NCBI GenBank assembly: GCA_021806945.1
Contig: JAKAPQ010000003.1
Location: 1 to 44,506 of the forward strand
DNA from: a bacterium
GTDB taxonomy: Bacteria > Vulcanimicrobiota > Vulcanimicrobiia > Vulcanimicrobiales > Vulcanimicrobiaceae
Reading direction: 5' to 3'
Length of the DNA stretch: 44,506 nt
Shown here: positions 27,321-35,734 of the stretch, piece by piece
How positions within the stretch are numbered: position 1 is the first letter of the stretch
Layout: every line of letters begins with the position of its first letter
Program-made: the position numbers and the translations under genes
The notes under the pieces: generated by a model
What the model saw: only the letters and a program-made list of their open reading frames with translations
Databases searched by the model: none
Told to the model about the DNA's origin: nothing

Positions 27321-28750
27321 GCCGGGTCCTGCGCAGGTAGTCGTGCAAGCCGAATCGCCTCGATCAAAACAACGATCAAGCCGAGCAGGAGCAGCAACGC
27401 TCCTACGGTAGCCCACGAGGCCGTTAGCGGTCCGGGCGACGGTTCGATCGCGTAACGGCGAGGGACGCCGTTCGCGCCGGCCACGTAGAAACCGAGTAAG
27501 AACACGGTCATACCGCCGAACGTGGTGAGCCCGATTATCCAACGCAGAAGCGGCGGCGAACATCTGCCGGAGCGCTCTTCGAGTTGCATGTAGATTAGGC
27601 CGAGCGCGAACAGAAAGACGCCGCCGAGCAGATAGGTGTGAAAGTGCGCGGGCACCCATAGCGTGTTATGCAGGTCGAAGTTCAGCGGAATCGAGGCATC
27701 CAAGAGGGCACCGATGCCGCCGACCACCCAGCCGACGAGCCCCGTGAAGAGGAAGATCGATCCTAGCGTCCACCGCATCCGCGACCGGTAGACCAGGAGC
27801 ATCGAGCCCCAGACGGAGACCGCCGTCGCCGGTATCGCCGAGAGGTACGAAGCGATCTCCCCGACGTATTGCAGCGGGCGGTACTGTACGAAGTCCATAT
27901 AGAGGTGGTGGAAATACGCAATCGCGACGAAGACCAGCGTCGCCCACCACGCGATCGCCAAAATCTTTGTCGTGTGATACTCGCGCCCGGTGTATCGCGC
28001 CATGCCGACGTAGACCCAGCCAAGTGCCATGTAGATGGTCAGATTCGCGAACGCATGGCCGAAGAAGAAGGTAACGTTCTTTGCCCACAGCGGGTCGACG
28101 AGCACCGACGGGCTGAGCCAGTGCGCGATCAGCGCGACCCCGATCGTCATGCCGGCCATTCCGGTGAGGACACCGTCGACCGCCACGACGAAGGCTGCGA
28201 TGGATTGTGGCGGCGGCGCCTCGTGCGGCTCTGCATCGCGCTTGAAGACGAGATTCCATCCCGACGCGCCGGCCCAGCCGCCGTAACGCGTAAGCGTAAA
28301 AGCAAGCATCTGAAAGCACCATGCCGTCCAGCCGAGGCTCACGAGCATGATGCCGATCAAGAACGTGCCGGTGGCCCAAGATGGCCACGTGGCCCCGACG
28401 AACGGCAGCGGATACAAAAACGTCCATCCGGCCGCGAAGCCTCCCGGGAAGACACTCAGCAGCACGGCGACGACGCCCAGTACGACGAGCGCGTAGGCGA
28501 CCAGCGCCGCGCCCGCGCTCAGCTCGCCTTCCTGCCGCATCAGATACCAGAGACCGCCCATGCCGCAAAGCGCGACCGAAGTGATCATGCCGGCTCCGTG
28601 CAGCGTCAGCATCGCATAGAAGATTTGGGGACCGAAAGCGACCCAGCGCGCCTGTTCGGCGCGCATCGCGATGCCGAGAAGCATCATCAGCGTGAAGACG
28701 GCAATGCCCGTGAGGAGATAGGTCCAGAGAACGCGTCGCGCCGCAGTCAT
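27317..28750 (-). CDS. Heme-copper oxidase superfamily subunit I, B-family-like, probable NO reductase-type (Tyr of HPEVY replaced)
   Basis: Ligand motifs TLHGAGM, FFFGHAFANLTIY, AYFHHLYMD, DLHNTLWVPAHFH; start ATG 28750 overlaps the subunit II stop. Confidence 0.9.
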   Translation of the reverse strand: MTAARRVLWTYLLTGIAVFTLMMLLGIAMRAEQARWVAFGPQIFYAMLTLHGAGMITSVALCGMGGLWYLMRQEGELSAGAALVAYALVVLGVVAVLLSVFPGGFAAGWTFLYPLPFVGATWPSWATGTFLIGIMLVSLGWTAWCFQMLAFTLTRYGGWAGASGWNLVFKRDAEPHEAPPPQSIAAFVVAVDGVLTGMAGMTIGVALIAHWLSPSVLVDPLWAKNVTFFFGHAFANLTIYMALGWVYVGMARYTGREYHTTKILAIAWWATLVFVAIAYFHHLYMDFVQYRPLQYVGEIASYLSAIPATAVSVWGSMLLVYRSRMRWTLGSIFLFTGLVGWVVGGIGALLDASIPLNFDLHNTLWVPAHFHTYLLGGVFLFALGLIYMQLEERSGRCSPPLLRWIIGLTTFGGMTVFLLGFYVAGANGVPRRYAIEPSPGPLTASWATVGALLLLLGLIVVLIEAIRLARLPAQDPA

Positions 28751-29280
28751 CGTACGTCGAAGCCCCCTTGCATAGAGGCGTGCCCGATGCCGCAGTATTC
28801 CAGGCAGCGGACCGTGTAGTGCCCGGCCCTGGTGAACGTCACCGGCAAGTGGTTTATGTAATCCGGCATCGCTTGCACCTGCGCGACGATCTGCCCGCGC
28901 GGATCGTAGATGCCGAAGCCGTGGTTCACGTCGAGCGACGTTACTTCGAAGACGATACGCCGGTCGAGCGGGAGCACGGAGGGCGTCGTGAAGGCGTACT
29001 GTTGCGCGATGACCTTCACGTAGAGCGTACCGTTTTTCGTCGCGTGGGCCGCGGCGCGGAGCGGCGGATAGGGAAACCACGGCAACGTCACGGCAAAGAT
29101 GGCTACAAGTCCCAGGCTCAGTATGACGAACCACCATCGCCGGAGCTTGTAGCCTTCCGGCTGCACTTGCGAATACGGAAGCGGCGAGAGCCGCGTCGAG
29201 AGCGCGACGAGCAACAGTACCGCCATCGCGGCTGCGGCAAGCACGAGGAAGGCGGGCAGTACGAGCGGTCCTTTAGCCAT
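28747..29280 (-). CDS. CuA-containing subunit II of the heme-copper enzyme
   Basis: One N-terminal TM plus a second; DVNHGFGIY and CuA motif CLEYCGIGHASM. Confidence 0.9.
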   Translation of the reverse strand: MAKGPLVLPAFLVLAAAAMAVLLLVALSTRLSPLPYSQVQPEGYKLRRWWFVILSLGLVAIFAVTLPWFPYPPLRAAAHATKNGTLYVKVIAQQYAFTTPSVLPLDRRIVFEVTSLDVNHGFGIYDPRGQIVAQVQAMPDYINHLPVTFTRAGHYTVRCLEYCGIGHASMQGGFDVR

Positions 29281-29344
29281 CTGTTCGATTCTCTCAAAGG
29301 GACGGGCGACATGCGATGACGGCGGTCACCGACGCGCCGCTGGT

Positions 29345-29647
29345 TTACCGCCCGAGCAGAGCTCTCCCCTGCGGGCTGAGCCTCTCGGGGCTCCAAGGCG
29401 GCTCGAAGACCAGGTGCACGCGCACCTCGCGCGGCCAGGATAAGCCGCGGACTGCCGACTCCACGTCCCGGGTGATGGTGGCGTGCATGGGGCAACCCGG
29501 CACCGTCAAGGTCATCGCGATATCGACGTCGCTCTCCTCGACGCCGATGCTGTAGACCAGGCCGAGGTTAACGATGTCGATCCCGAGCTCTGGATCGATC
29601 ACGCCGCCAAGCGCTTCGCGCACCTCCTCTTCCCGTGCGGCGCTCAC
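29345..29647 (-). CDS. DUF59/MIP18-family iron-sulfur assembly-like protein
   Basis: VREALGGVIDPELGIDIVNLGLVYSIGVEESDVDIAMTLTVPGCPMHATITRDV. Confidence 0.92.
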   Translation of the reverse strand: MSAAREEEVREALGGVIDPELGIDIVNLGLVYSIGVEESDVDIAMTLTVPGCPMHATITRDVESAVRGLSWPREVRVHLVFEPPWSPERLSPQGRALLGR

Positions 29648-29859
29648 CGGTAGCGTACCCGGAGCGTATAGCTGCCGTCGTCGTTACGCGAGCAGTCGTA
29701 GGCGAGTTCGCGGTCGTCCAATTCCGGATAGAGAAAGAGCGGTTCGCGGTCGAGCAGCGCCCGCATTTCGTCGCCGCGCGCCAAGGTGTCGAGCGCTTCG
29801 AGAATGTGCATCATGGGCTCGGGCGGTGGCAGTCCCCGGTTGTCGAGATCGACGATCAT
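29644..29859 (-). CDS. DUF2249 protein (stand-alone)
   Basis: IVDLDNRGLPPPEPMMHILEALDTLARGDEMRALLDREPLFLYPELDDRELAYDCSRNDDGSYTLRVRY; 4-bp overlaps on both sides. Confidence 0.75.
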   Translation of the reverse strand: MIVDLDNRGLPPPEPMMHILEALDTLARGDEMRALLDREPLFLYPELDDRELAYDCSRNDDGSYTLRVRYR

Positions 29860-31052
29860 CGCGTACCTCCGACGTACGGCTGCGCCAGCCGTGCGTACGA
29901 AACGAAGACGGCGATCGCGCCGCCGGCATATGGCACGAAGGCCCAGCGCACGTATGCGGGAGCGACGGCGAGCGCCGACGCGGTCGCGAGCGTTCCGGTG
30001 GTAAGCAAGAGAAGGCCTGCAACAGCGCACCGCTCGGGGACGGCTGCGCTCAAGGTGGGCAATACGACCCCGGGCCTGCGCTCCCGTGCGAACTGCCAGG
30101 CGAGGAATCCGGCAATCTTATACCCATAACCGACGATCGTGATGTTCGCCCATCCGAGCACTGCCAGAGTGACGGCGGCATATGCGGCGGGCGGCCACCA
30201 GGTCGCGCCCAGGGCCGCGGCGACGGCCAGTATCGCGCAGATCCAGGCGACGCCCGCATAGCGCAAGCTGATGTCGAGATGCTTGCGAAGCCGAACGCGA
30301 AGTTCGTGCAGATGGCCCGATCCGGCGATGGCGAGCGCGCCCAGCATCGCTACCAGCGCTGCTCGTAGCGCGTTCGGATGGTCGAAGCACGCAGCGGCGA
30401 ACGCGGCGGCCCCGACGAACGTCCACCGCGCGATGGCTTGACGGCGGTCGCCGACGAGATGGGCAAGTGCGAACATTGGAACGAAGCGAACGGAGATGGC
30501 GAGGATTGCCGTGCTCGCGAACGCGGCCAGCGCGAGCAGCGCGTGCAGCGGTGCGAGTGTCAGTACGCGCAGCCCGATGCGGCCGGCCAAGGCGCAGGCC
30601 ATCGCCGCGCCGATCGCTGCGGCCGCAACAAGGGCTGCCGCAGCGAAGCCGATCATGCCGGCGATCGAGCGCTCGAGCGGGGCGCCCAGGAGACGCGAGA
30701 TCGTCCACCCGCTCCAGCCCACTGCGCCGAGCAGCAGCAGCGCACCCGCAGCGCCGAAGAGCGGCGCACCGAGAAAGGATGCGACCAGCAGCGCGAAACC
30801 GGCTGCCAGCGGCGCGGCGGCGAGGAGTACCGAGCGGGGCGCGCTCACCGGAGCGCCGGTCAAGACGGGAATCAGTTGGTTGCTTGCTGCCACGAACGCG
30901 AGGACGATGAAAGCGGCGAAGGCATGGAGCGCGGCGAGCGATGCACCGGTCGCCAGCACGAGCACGCAGCCCGCTGCAAAGAACGTCAGCGCAAGCGTCA
31001 GTACGCCGCCGCTGCCGCGCGGGTCGCTGACGCTCGCGTCGATAGCTTGCAC
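29856..31052 (-). CDS. Polytopic membrane protein, NnrS/heme-protein-like
   Basis: About 12 hydrophobic segments; LHAFAAFIVLAFVAASNQLIPVLTG and GHLHELRVRLRKHLDISLRYA; family call is inference. Confidence 0.55.
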   Translation of the reverse strand: MQAIDASVSDPRGSGGVLTLALTFFAAGCVLVLATGASLAALHAFAAFIVLAFVAASNQLIPVLTGAPVSAPRSVLLAAAPLAAGFALLVASFLGAPLFGAAGALLLLGAVGWSGWTISRLLGAPLERSIAGMIGFAAAALVAAAAIGAAMACALAGRIGLRVLTLAPLHALLALAAFASTAILAISVRFVPMFALAHLVGDRRQAIARWTFVGAAAFAAACFDHPNALRAALVAMLGALAIAGSGHLHELRVRLRKHLDISLRYAGVAWICAILAVAAALGATWWPPAAYAAVTLAVLGWANITIVGYGYKIAGFLAWQFARERRPGVVLPTLSAAVPERCAVAGLLLLTTGTLATASALAVAPAYVRWAFVPYAGGAIAVFVSYARLAQPYVGGTR

Positions 31053-31055
31053 GGC

Positions 31056-31280
31056 CTACGCGCGCGCGAACAACACGTGATACTCGTCGGGCCCGACCTG
31101 CCGGCATTCGTTCGTGAAGCCTTTGCGTTCCATCACACGGAAGAGCGGCTTCGGCTCGAACGACGCAATCAGGAGCAGGCGTTCGCCTTCGCGCAACGCG
31201 CTCACCGCGTTCATGATCTCGTCGAAAGGTTCTCCGCCGCGTGCGAGAATCGGGCGCACGTCGAGCGTGACATCCGTCAT
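31056..31280 (-). CDS. DUF2249 protein (stand-alone)
   Basis: TLDVRPILARGGEPFDEIMNAVSALREGERLLLIASFEPKPLFRVMERKGF...EYHVLFAR. Confidence 0.85.
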   Translation of the reverse strand: MTDVTLDVRPILARGGEPFDEIMNAVSALREGERLLLIASFEPKPLFRVMERKGFTNECRQVGPDEYHVLFARA

Positions 31281-31507
31281 GCGCGCGTAATGTCTACGCG
31301 CCAGAGTTCCGGCCCGCTTTCAACGTAGCTCCAGGCGAAGACGCCCGGATGATCGTGGTCGATTTCGAAACGTAACGGGCGCGGGTCGTGGTCGTTGACG
31401 ATCTGCAGGGTTTCGCCGGCGGCCAGCGCCTCCAAGCGCGAGTGGATGGTCGGGTGCTTGTAGCGGGGCTCGATCGCCCGTACGTCGAGTTCGTTCGATG
31501 TGGTCAT
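31277..31507 (-). CDS. DUF2249 protein (stand-alone)
   Basis: ELDVRAIEPRYKHPTIHSRLEALAAGETLQIVNDHDPRPLRFEIDHDHPGVFAWSYVESGPELWRVDI. Confidence 0.88.
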   Translation of the reverse strand: MTTSNELDVRAIEPRYKHPTIHSRLEALAAGETLQIVNDHDPRPLRFEIDHDHPGVFAWSYVESGPELWRVDITRA

Positions 31508-31551
31508 GCCGGTATCGTAAGGGCCACCGGCCGGCGGCGCATTGACCGGCA

Positions 31552-32472
31552 TCACCGGTTGGCGATCTCGGTGAGCAGCGAGCGATCCAACCGCACGACG
31601 TGGCCCTCGGCCCGAACGATCGCGCGTTCGCGTTCGAGTTCGGCGAGCGCGCGATTGACGACTTCCTTGACGGTGCCGGCACTCGCTGCCAGTTGGCTTT
31701 GGCTCAGCCCGCGCAGCCCCGCAAGTGCGGGCGTTAGGCCTGCCTCCGGCGCCGCGTATGGCAGCAGCGCGGCAGCAACGCGCGAAACCGTCGGTTGCGA
31801 GAGGTGGGCGGTGAAGCGTTCCGCTATCGAGCGCGCCGTCTGCGCCGACGCCACCGCCAGCGTGCGTGCAAAGCCGGGGTCGCGGCCGGCTGCGGCGCGC
31901 ACCGCATCGGCGGGAAAGAGCGCGACGCGCACGCCTTTGGAGGGCGCCACGAAGCGAGCGATAGCCACGCCGCCGTCGAGCAGCCAGGTGTGCCCGAACG
32001 GCTCGCCGGCCACGATGTCGTAGAGCGCTTGCTCGCGCCCGAGCGGGGTCGTCACCAAAGCTTGCAGGGTCCCCGCGAGCACGACCCCGAGATGCGGCCA
32101 GGCTGCGCCTTGCTCGACAAGCGCGTGGCGCTCGCGTGGGAGCCTTACGGCTGCGACCGTGGCCAAGCGGTGCAGCGTCGCTTCATCCGCATCGGCGAAG
32201 ACTGCCAGGCGCGCCAGCTCGTCCTCGATGCATCGCTCGGCCGCGCCGCCGGTGGAGATGCGGCGTATCTGCACGAGCCAGTCGCCGTTGCCCAGCATGC
32301 GCTGAATCCAGAGGTATTGACCGCCGCGTTGCTCGCCGAACTGCACGCGCAGCGGCCGCGGTTCGTGATCGGTGCGCAGTTCCAGTTCGTCGCCCTCCGC
32401 GAGCGCGTCGAAAGCCGCGAAGATCCGCGGATGCCGTTGCCACGTCGGGATCGTGCGGACGTCGATGATCAC
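31552..32472 (-). CDS. CRP/FNR-family regulator with N-terminal DUF2249 domain
   Basis: DUF2249 module IIDVRTIPTWQRHPRIFAAFDALAEGDELELRTDHEPRPLRVQF, then cNMP-binding-like beta barrel and HTH LSQSQLAASAGTVKEVVNRALAELERERAI. Confidence 0.88.
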   Translation of the reverse strand: MIIDVRTIPTWQRHPRIFAAFDALAEGDELELRTDHEPRPLRVQFGEQRGGQYLWIQRMLGNGDWLVQIRRISTGGAAERCIEDELARLAVFADADEATLHRLATVAAVRLPRERHALVEQGAAWPHLGVVLAGTLQALVTTPLGREQALYDIVAGEPFGHTWLLDGGVAIARFVAPSKGVRVALFPADAVRAAAGRDPGFARTLAVASAQTARSIAERFTAHLSQPTVSRVAAALLPYAAPEAGLTPALAGLRGLSQSQLAASAGTVKEVVNRALAELERERAIVRAEGHVVRLDRSLLTEIANR

Positions 32473-32491
32473 GCAGGCGGCCTCACGCGGC

Positions 32492-33013
32492 TCAGCCTCC
32501 GAAATAGCCGGGGACGATTCGCTCGCTGCTGGTCGGCGGGTTGCTCTTGGGCAGAGCCGGATCCGTCGTGACGATGATATAGCCGGCCATCGATCCTAAC
32601 CCATCCGCGCCGGGCTTATGCGCGGGCTGGACCGCGTGGTCGAAGGTCTTGAGGAGCACGGCGTGCACCGAGCAGTAGTACGCGTAGACGCCTGGCTTGG
32701 CCAATCGCACGGTGTAGGTCGGGAGCCGATGCCCCGCCCCGGGCGTTCCAACAACCATCCCGTCGATCGCCGTTTCCGGCGCTCCGGTCAGCGGGTCGTA
32801 GCCGACGATGGTGTGCATCCCGGTGTCCTGGTTGACGAAGACGACGGGTTCGCCGGGCCGCACGGCGACGACGGGTTCCAGAAAATCGTTCGAGCCGTTC
32901 ATGTGCACGTAGACGGGCGCGTTCGCGATCGCGCGGGCCTGCGCGCACCCCGCGAGAAGGCATAACGCGGCTATGACGCCTGCTAGCCGGAGACCGGCGA
33001 AGGGACGGTGCAT
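32492..33013 (-). CDS. Cupredoxin-like lipoprotein
   Basis: Lipobox LCLLAGCAQA; NQDTGMHTIVGY, KPGVYAYYCSVH...GSMAGYIIV type-1 copper-like pattern. Confidence 0.8.
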   Translation of the reverse strand: MHRPFAGLRLAGVIAALCLLAGCAQARAIANAPVYVHMNGSNDFLEPVVAVRPGEPVVFVNQDTGMHTIVGYDPLTGAPETAIDGMVVGTPGAGHRLPTYTVRLAKPGVYAYYCSVHAVLLKTFDHAVQPAHKPGADGLGSMAGYIIVTTDPALPKSNPPTSSERIVPGYFGG

Positions 33014-33075
33014 GGGATGGTACTCCTCTCAACAGAGGTGAACGAAGTGCGCTGCGGACCGGTTCCTCTCGCCGG

Positions 33076-33582
33076 TTATTTCGTGCATTCGGGCCATTGT
33101 ATCGTGATGCCCGCGTCCGGGTAGCCGGTGTAACGATCTCGGTTCTCTCCGCGCAAGTAAGCGAGCAAGGGGTCGCGTACGACCGGCACGGCGATGCGCG
33201 CCTCGAGTTCGCCGATGGGCACCCAGGCGACGTCGACGACATGATCGGTGCCGCGGTCGGGCGGCCGCGGTTCGCCGTCGGCCTCGATTCGAAACGTAAA
33301 GTTCGTGAACCGCAGCTCGCCGTCGTAAGATTCGCTCACGTAGAGCAACTCGCGCACGCGCGCGTGCAGTCCGGTCTCCTCGAAGGTTTCGCGAGCGAGA
33401 GTGTCGCGCAAGAGTTCGTGCCGTTGCTGGCGGCCGCCAGGCAGATTCCATAGCGGTTGCGCAAGATTTGCGTAGACGGAGGCTACCAACAAGATGCTGT
33501 CGTTCCGTCGAAGGAGCCCGGTGCAGAGATGCACGCACTCGGCTTTAGCAGGGCCGCGGCGCGCTCCTGCGCCTAGCCGCAT
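33076..33582 (-). CDS. NUDIX hydrolase
   Basis: Nudix box GGRQQRHELLRDTLARETFEETGL. Confidence 0.9.
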   Translation of the reverse strand: MRLGAGARRGPAKAECVHLCTGLLRRNDSILLVASVYANLAQPLWNLPGGRQQRHELLRDTLARETFEETGLHARVRELLYVSESYDGELRFTNFTFRIEADGEPRPPDRGTDHVVDVAWVPIGELEARIAVPVVRDPLLAYLRGENRDRYTGYPDAGITIQWPECTK

Positions 33583-33626
33583 CCCGCGGGGCTGAGACGG
33601 CAGAATCAACGGCGAATGGCCGCGCA

Positions 33627-34661
33627 ATGCACCTCGCGGTCGACGCCGGCAACCTTCTCACCGATCGGCGCGGAATCGGCGTCTACGTGCGCGCGGTCCT
33701 CGAGCGCCTCCTCGACCGCGACGACGTGGATATCACGCTACTCGTGGAGCATCCGCCGGCGATCTTGGCGATGTTATCGAAGGCGGCGCTCGTTCGCGAA
33801 CTCGGGGGGCGTTCGAACTTTCGCGTAGGGTCGCGCCTTCCGCGAGGGGCCGACGTAGCCTGGCATCCGTGGAATGGTACCTTCTTTCGGCCGCGGCCGG
33901 GCACGCCGAACGTCGCGACCGTCCACGACGTAGCGCCGTTTGCCTTCCCCTCGGCTGACGTAGCGCAGCGCCGGTCGCAGCAAGAGCCGTTCGAGCGCAC
34001 CGCACGAACGGCGGCGCGCATCGTGGCCGACTCGGTGTTCACGAAAACGGAGATCGTACGGTATCTCGGCGTCGTGCCCGAGCACATCGCCGTCGTGCCG
34101 CTTGCCGCCGACGCGCGCTACACGCCGGGCGAACCGCAGTTCGCATCTGCCGCCCTGCGCGGGCGGCCATACGTTGCGTGTGTCGGCGCGATCGAGTCGC
34201 GAAAGAACGTAGCCACGCTCGTAGATGCGTGGCGTGAGGCTTTCCCGATGCGCGAGGTCGCGCTCGCAATCGTCACTCCAGATGCTGTCCCCGGCGACGT
34301 CGTCCACTTGAGCCGTCTCGGCATTGACGAGTTGCGCGACGTGTACCGCGGGGCTCTCTGCCTTGCGGCTCCCTCGATCTACGAGGGCTTCGGCCTTCCG
34401 CCGCTTGAGGCACTCGCCTGCGGGACGCCGGTCGTTGCGTCGCGAGCATCGTCGCTGCCGGAGGTGTGCGGCGACGCGGCGCTCTATGTAGAACGCCCCG
34501 GCAGCGTGGAAGAGTGGACTGCCGCGCTGCGGCGTATCGCGTCGGAAGAGAGCCTGCGCGCGGCTCTGCGCGAGCGCGGTCTACGGCGCGCGGCGTCGTT
34601 TTCGTGGGATCGGACCGCGAGGGGAGTCGTGGAGGTTCTGCGAGCTGCGATGCAGGCCTAG
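33627..34661 (+). CDS. Glycosyltransferase family 1/GT4-like
   Basis: DRRGIGVYVRAVLERL, YVACVGAIESRKNVATLVDAW, PSIYEGFGLPPLEALACGTPVVASRASSLPEVCGDAA. Confidence 0.93.
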   Translation: MHLAVDAGNLLTDRRGIGVYVRAVLERLLDRDDVDITLLVEHPPAILAMLSKAALVRELGGRSNFRVGSRLPRGADVAWHPWNGTFFRPRPGTPNVATVHDVAPFAFPSADVAQRRSQQEPFERTARTAARIVADSVFTKTEIVRYLGVVPEHIAVVPLAADARYTPGEPQFASAALRGRPYVACVGAIESRKNVATLVDAWREAFPMREVALAIVTPDAVPGDVVHLSRLGIDELRDVYRGALCLAAPSIYEGFGLPPLEALACGTPVVASRASSLPEVCGDAALYVERPGSVEEWTAALRRIASEESLRAALRERGLRRAASFSWDRTARGVVEVLRAAMQA

Positions 34662-34673
34662 CAATCTGCTAGG
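34657..34673 (+). repeat. Palindrome CCTAGCAATCTGCTAGG containing the stop codon of the GT gene
   Basis: 7-bp perfect stem, 3-nt loop; near-identical copy at 40626-40640. Confidence 0.6.
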
Positions 34674-34707
34674 AGCGAGCCGCGGGGCCCGTGTCGAAAC
34701 AACGCGC

Positions 34708-35595
34708 ATGCTCGACGTCGCCGCGCACCTCATCCTCGGACCGCGCGACGAGCCCTTCCTGGGTCCGTTGCTCGATTCGCTGGTCGGTGCGGTCGACCGG
34801 CTCATCGTCAACGACAACGCGCCCGACCCCTCTCCGCACGCAGAGACTTTGAATGCGAGCTGGTTCGGTCGAAGCGGACAAGTGGCCCTCGACCGTACGC
34901 CGTTCACCGATTTCTCGGCCGCGCGTAATGCCTGCCTGCGCGTGCACGCGGAGCTCGAGGCCGGCACGTGGGTCGCGTTTGTCGACGCCGACGAGGTTCA
35001 CGGTGCGACGATCCGCAACGTCGCCCGCCGCCTTTCGCTGGTTCCTTCGTCCTACGATTTTGTCGACGGCTATACGTGGCACTTCTTCGCGTCGTTCGAT
35101 CTTTACACGTCGATCGAGCGGCGGATGGCGTTCTTCCGCTTCAAGCCGGATCTGCGCTGGCGCGGTCGCGTCCACGAGCATCTCGCCGGACTAGGCGGTA
35201 AACGGTTGGCGCTTCCGTACGTGTACGCACACTACGGCCACGTGCTCTCCGCGCGCCGTCACGCCGAGAAGGGCCGGCAATACTCAAGCCTTGGGCAAGC
35301 CGGTGCGATCGTTGCACGGGAGGAACTCGACCGCCTCGACGTAGCCGATTATTTTCGGACGATCTGGCCGACACTGCTGCCGTTTCGCGGAAAACATCCG
35401 CCGGCGGCCGCCCGCGCCATAGCGCTCTTGCGCGAACGGTATCGCGCCGACCAGTTGCGCGCGCTCGAGCTCGTACGCGAGGCGCAGCGTTCGCCGTGGA
35501 TCCGCGCTCGCAACGCCCTCCTGGCGGCCAACTACGAGCAGCGGTGGCGGGCTCGGGCGCTCGACCCGCTCGCGCGGCGCCTCATCGCCGACTAA
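34708..35595 (+). CDS. Glycosyltransferase family 2-like protein
   Basis: DFSAARNACLRVHAELEAGTWVAFVDADEVHG, LRWRGRVHEHL. Confidence 0.82.
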   Translation: MLDVAAHLILGPRDEPFLGPLLDSLVGAVDRLIVNDNAPDPSPHAETLNASWFGRSGQVALDRTPFTDFSAARNACLRVHAELEAGTWVAFVDADEVHGATIRNVARRLSLVPSSYDFVDGYTWHFFASFDLYTSIERRMAFFRFKPDLRWRGRVHEHLAGLGGKRLALPYVYAHYGHVLSARRHAEKGRQYSSLGQAGAIVAREELDRLDVADYFRTIWPTLLPFRGKHPPAAARAIALLRERYRADQLRALELVREAQRSPWIRARNALLAANYEQRWRARALDPLARRLIAD

Positions 35596-35734
35596 ATCTG
35601 CCGGCCGCCGGAAGCCGCTTCCCGAGATGTTCTCTACAACGAAAGAATCAGGGGCACGGATAGCCCGCCGATGTGGAGCTTTGGGCGCGATGTTCTCTAG
35701 CGTTTCCCTCCTCCGGCGTAGGATACGATCCATA

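Noticed and set aside
27869-28819. 316-aa plus-strand ORF opposite subunit I
   Set aside because: Antisense to a clearly conserved heme-copper subunit I; basic/acidic low-complexity composition
30378-31328. 316-aa plus-strand ORF opposite the polytopic protein
   Set aside because: Mirror ORF of an Ala-rich membrane protein; Glu/Arg/Gln-rich with no protein-like pattern
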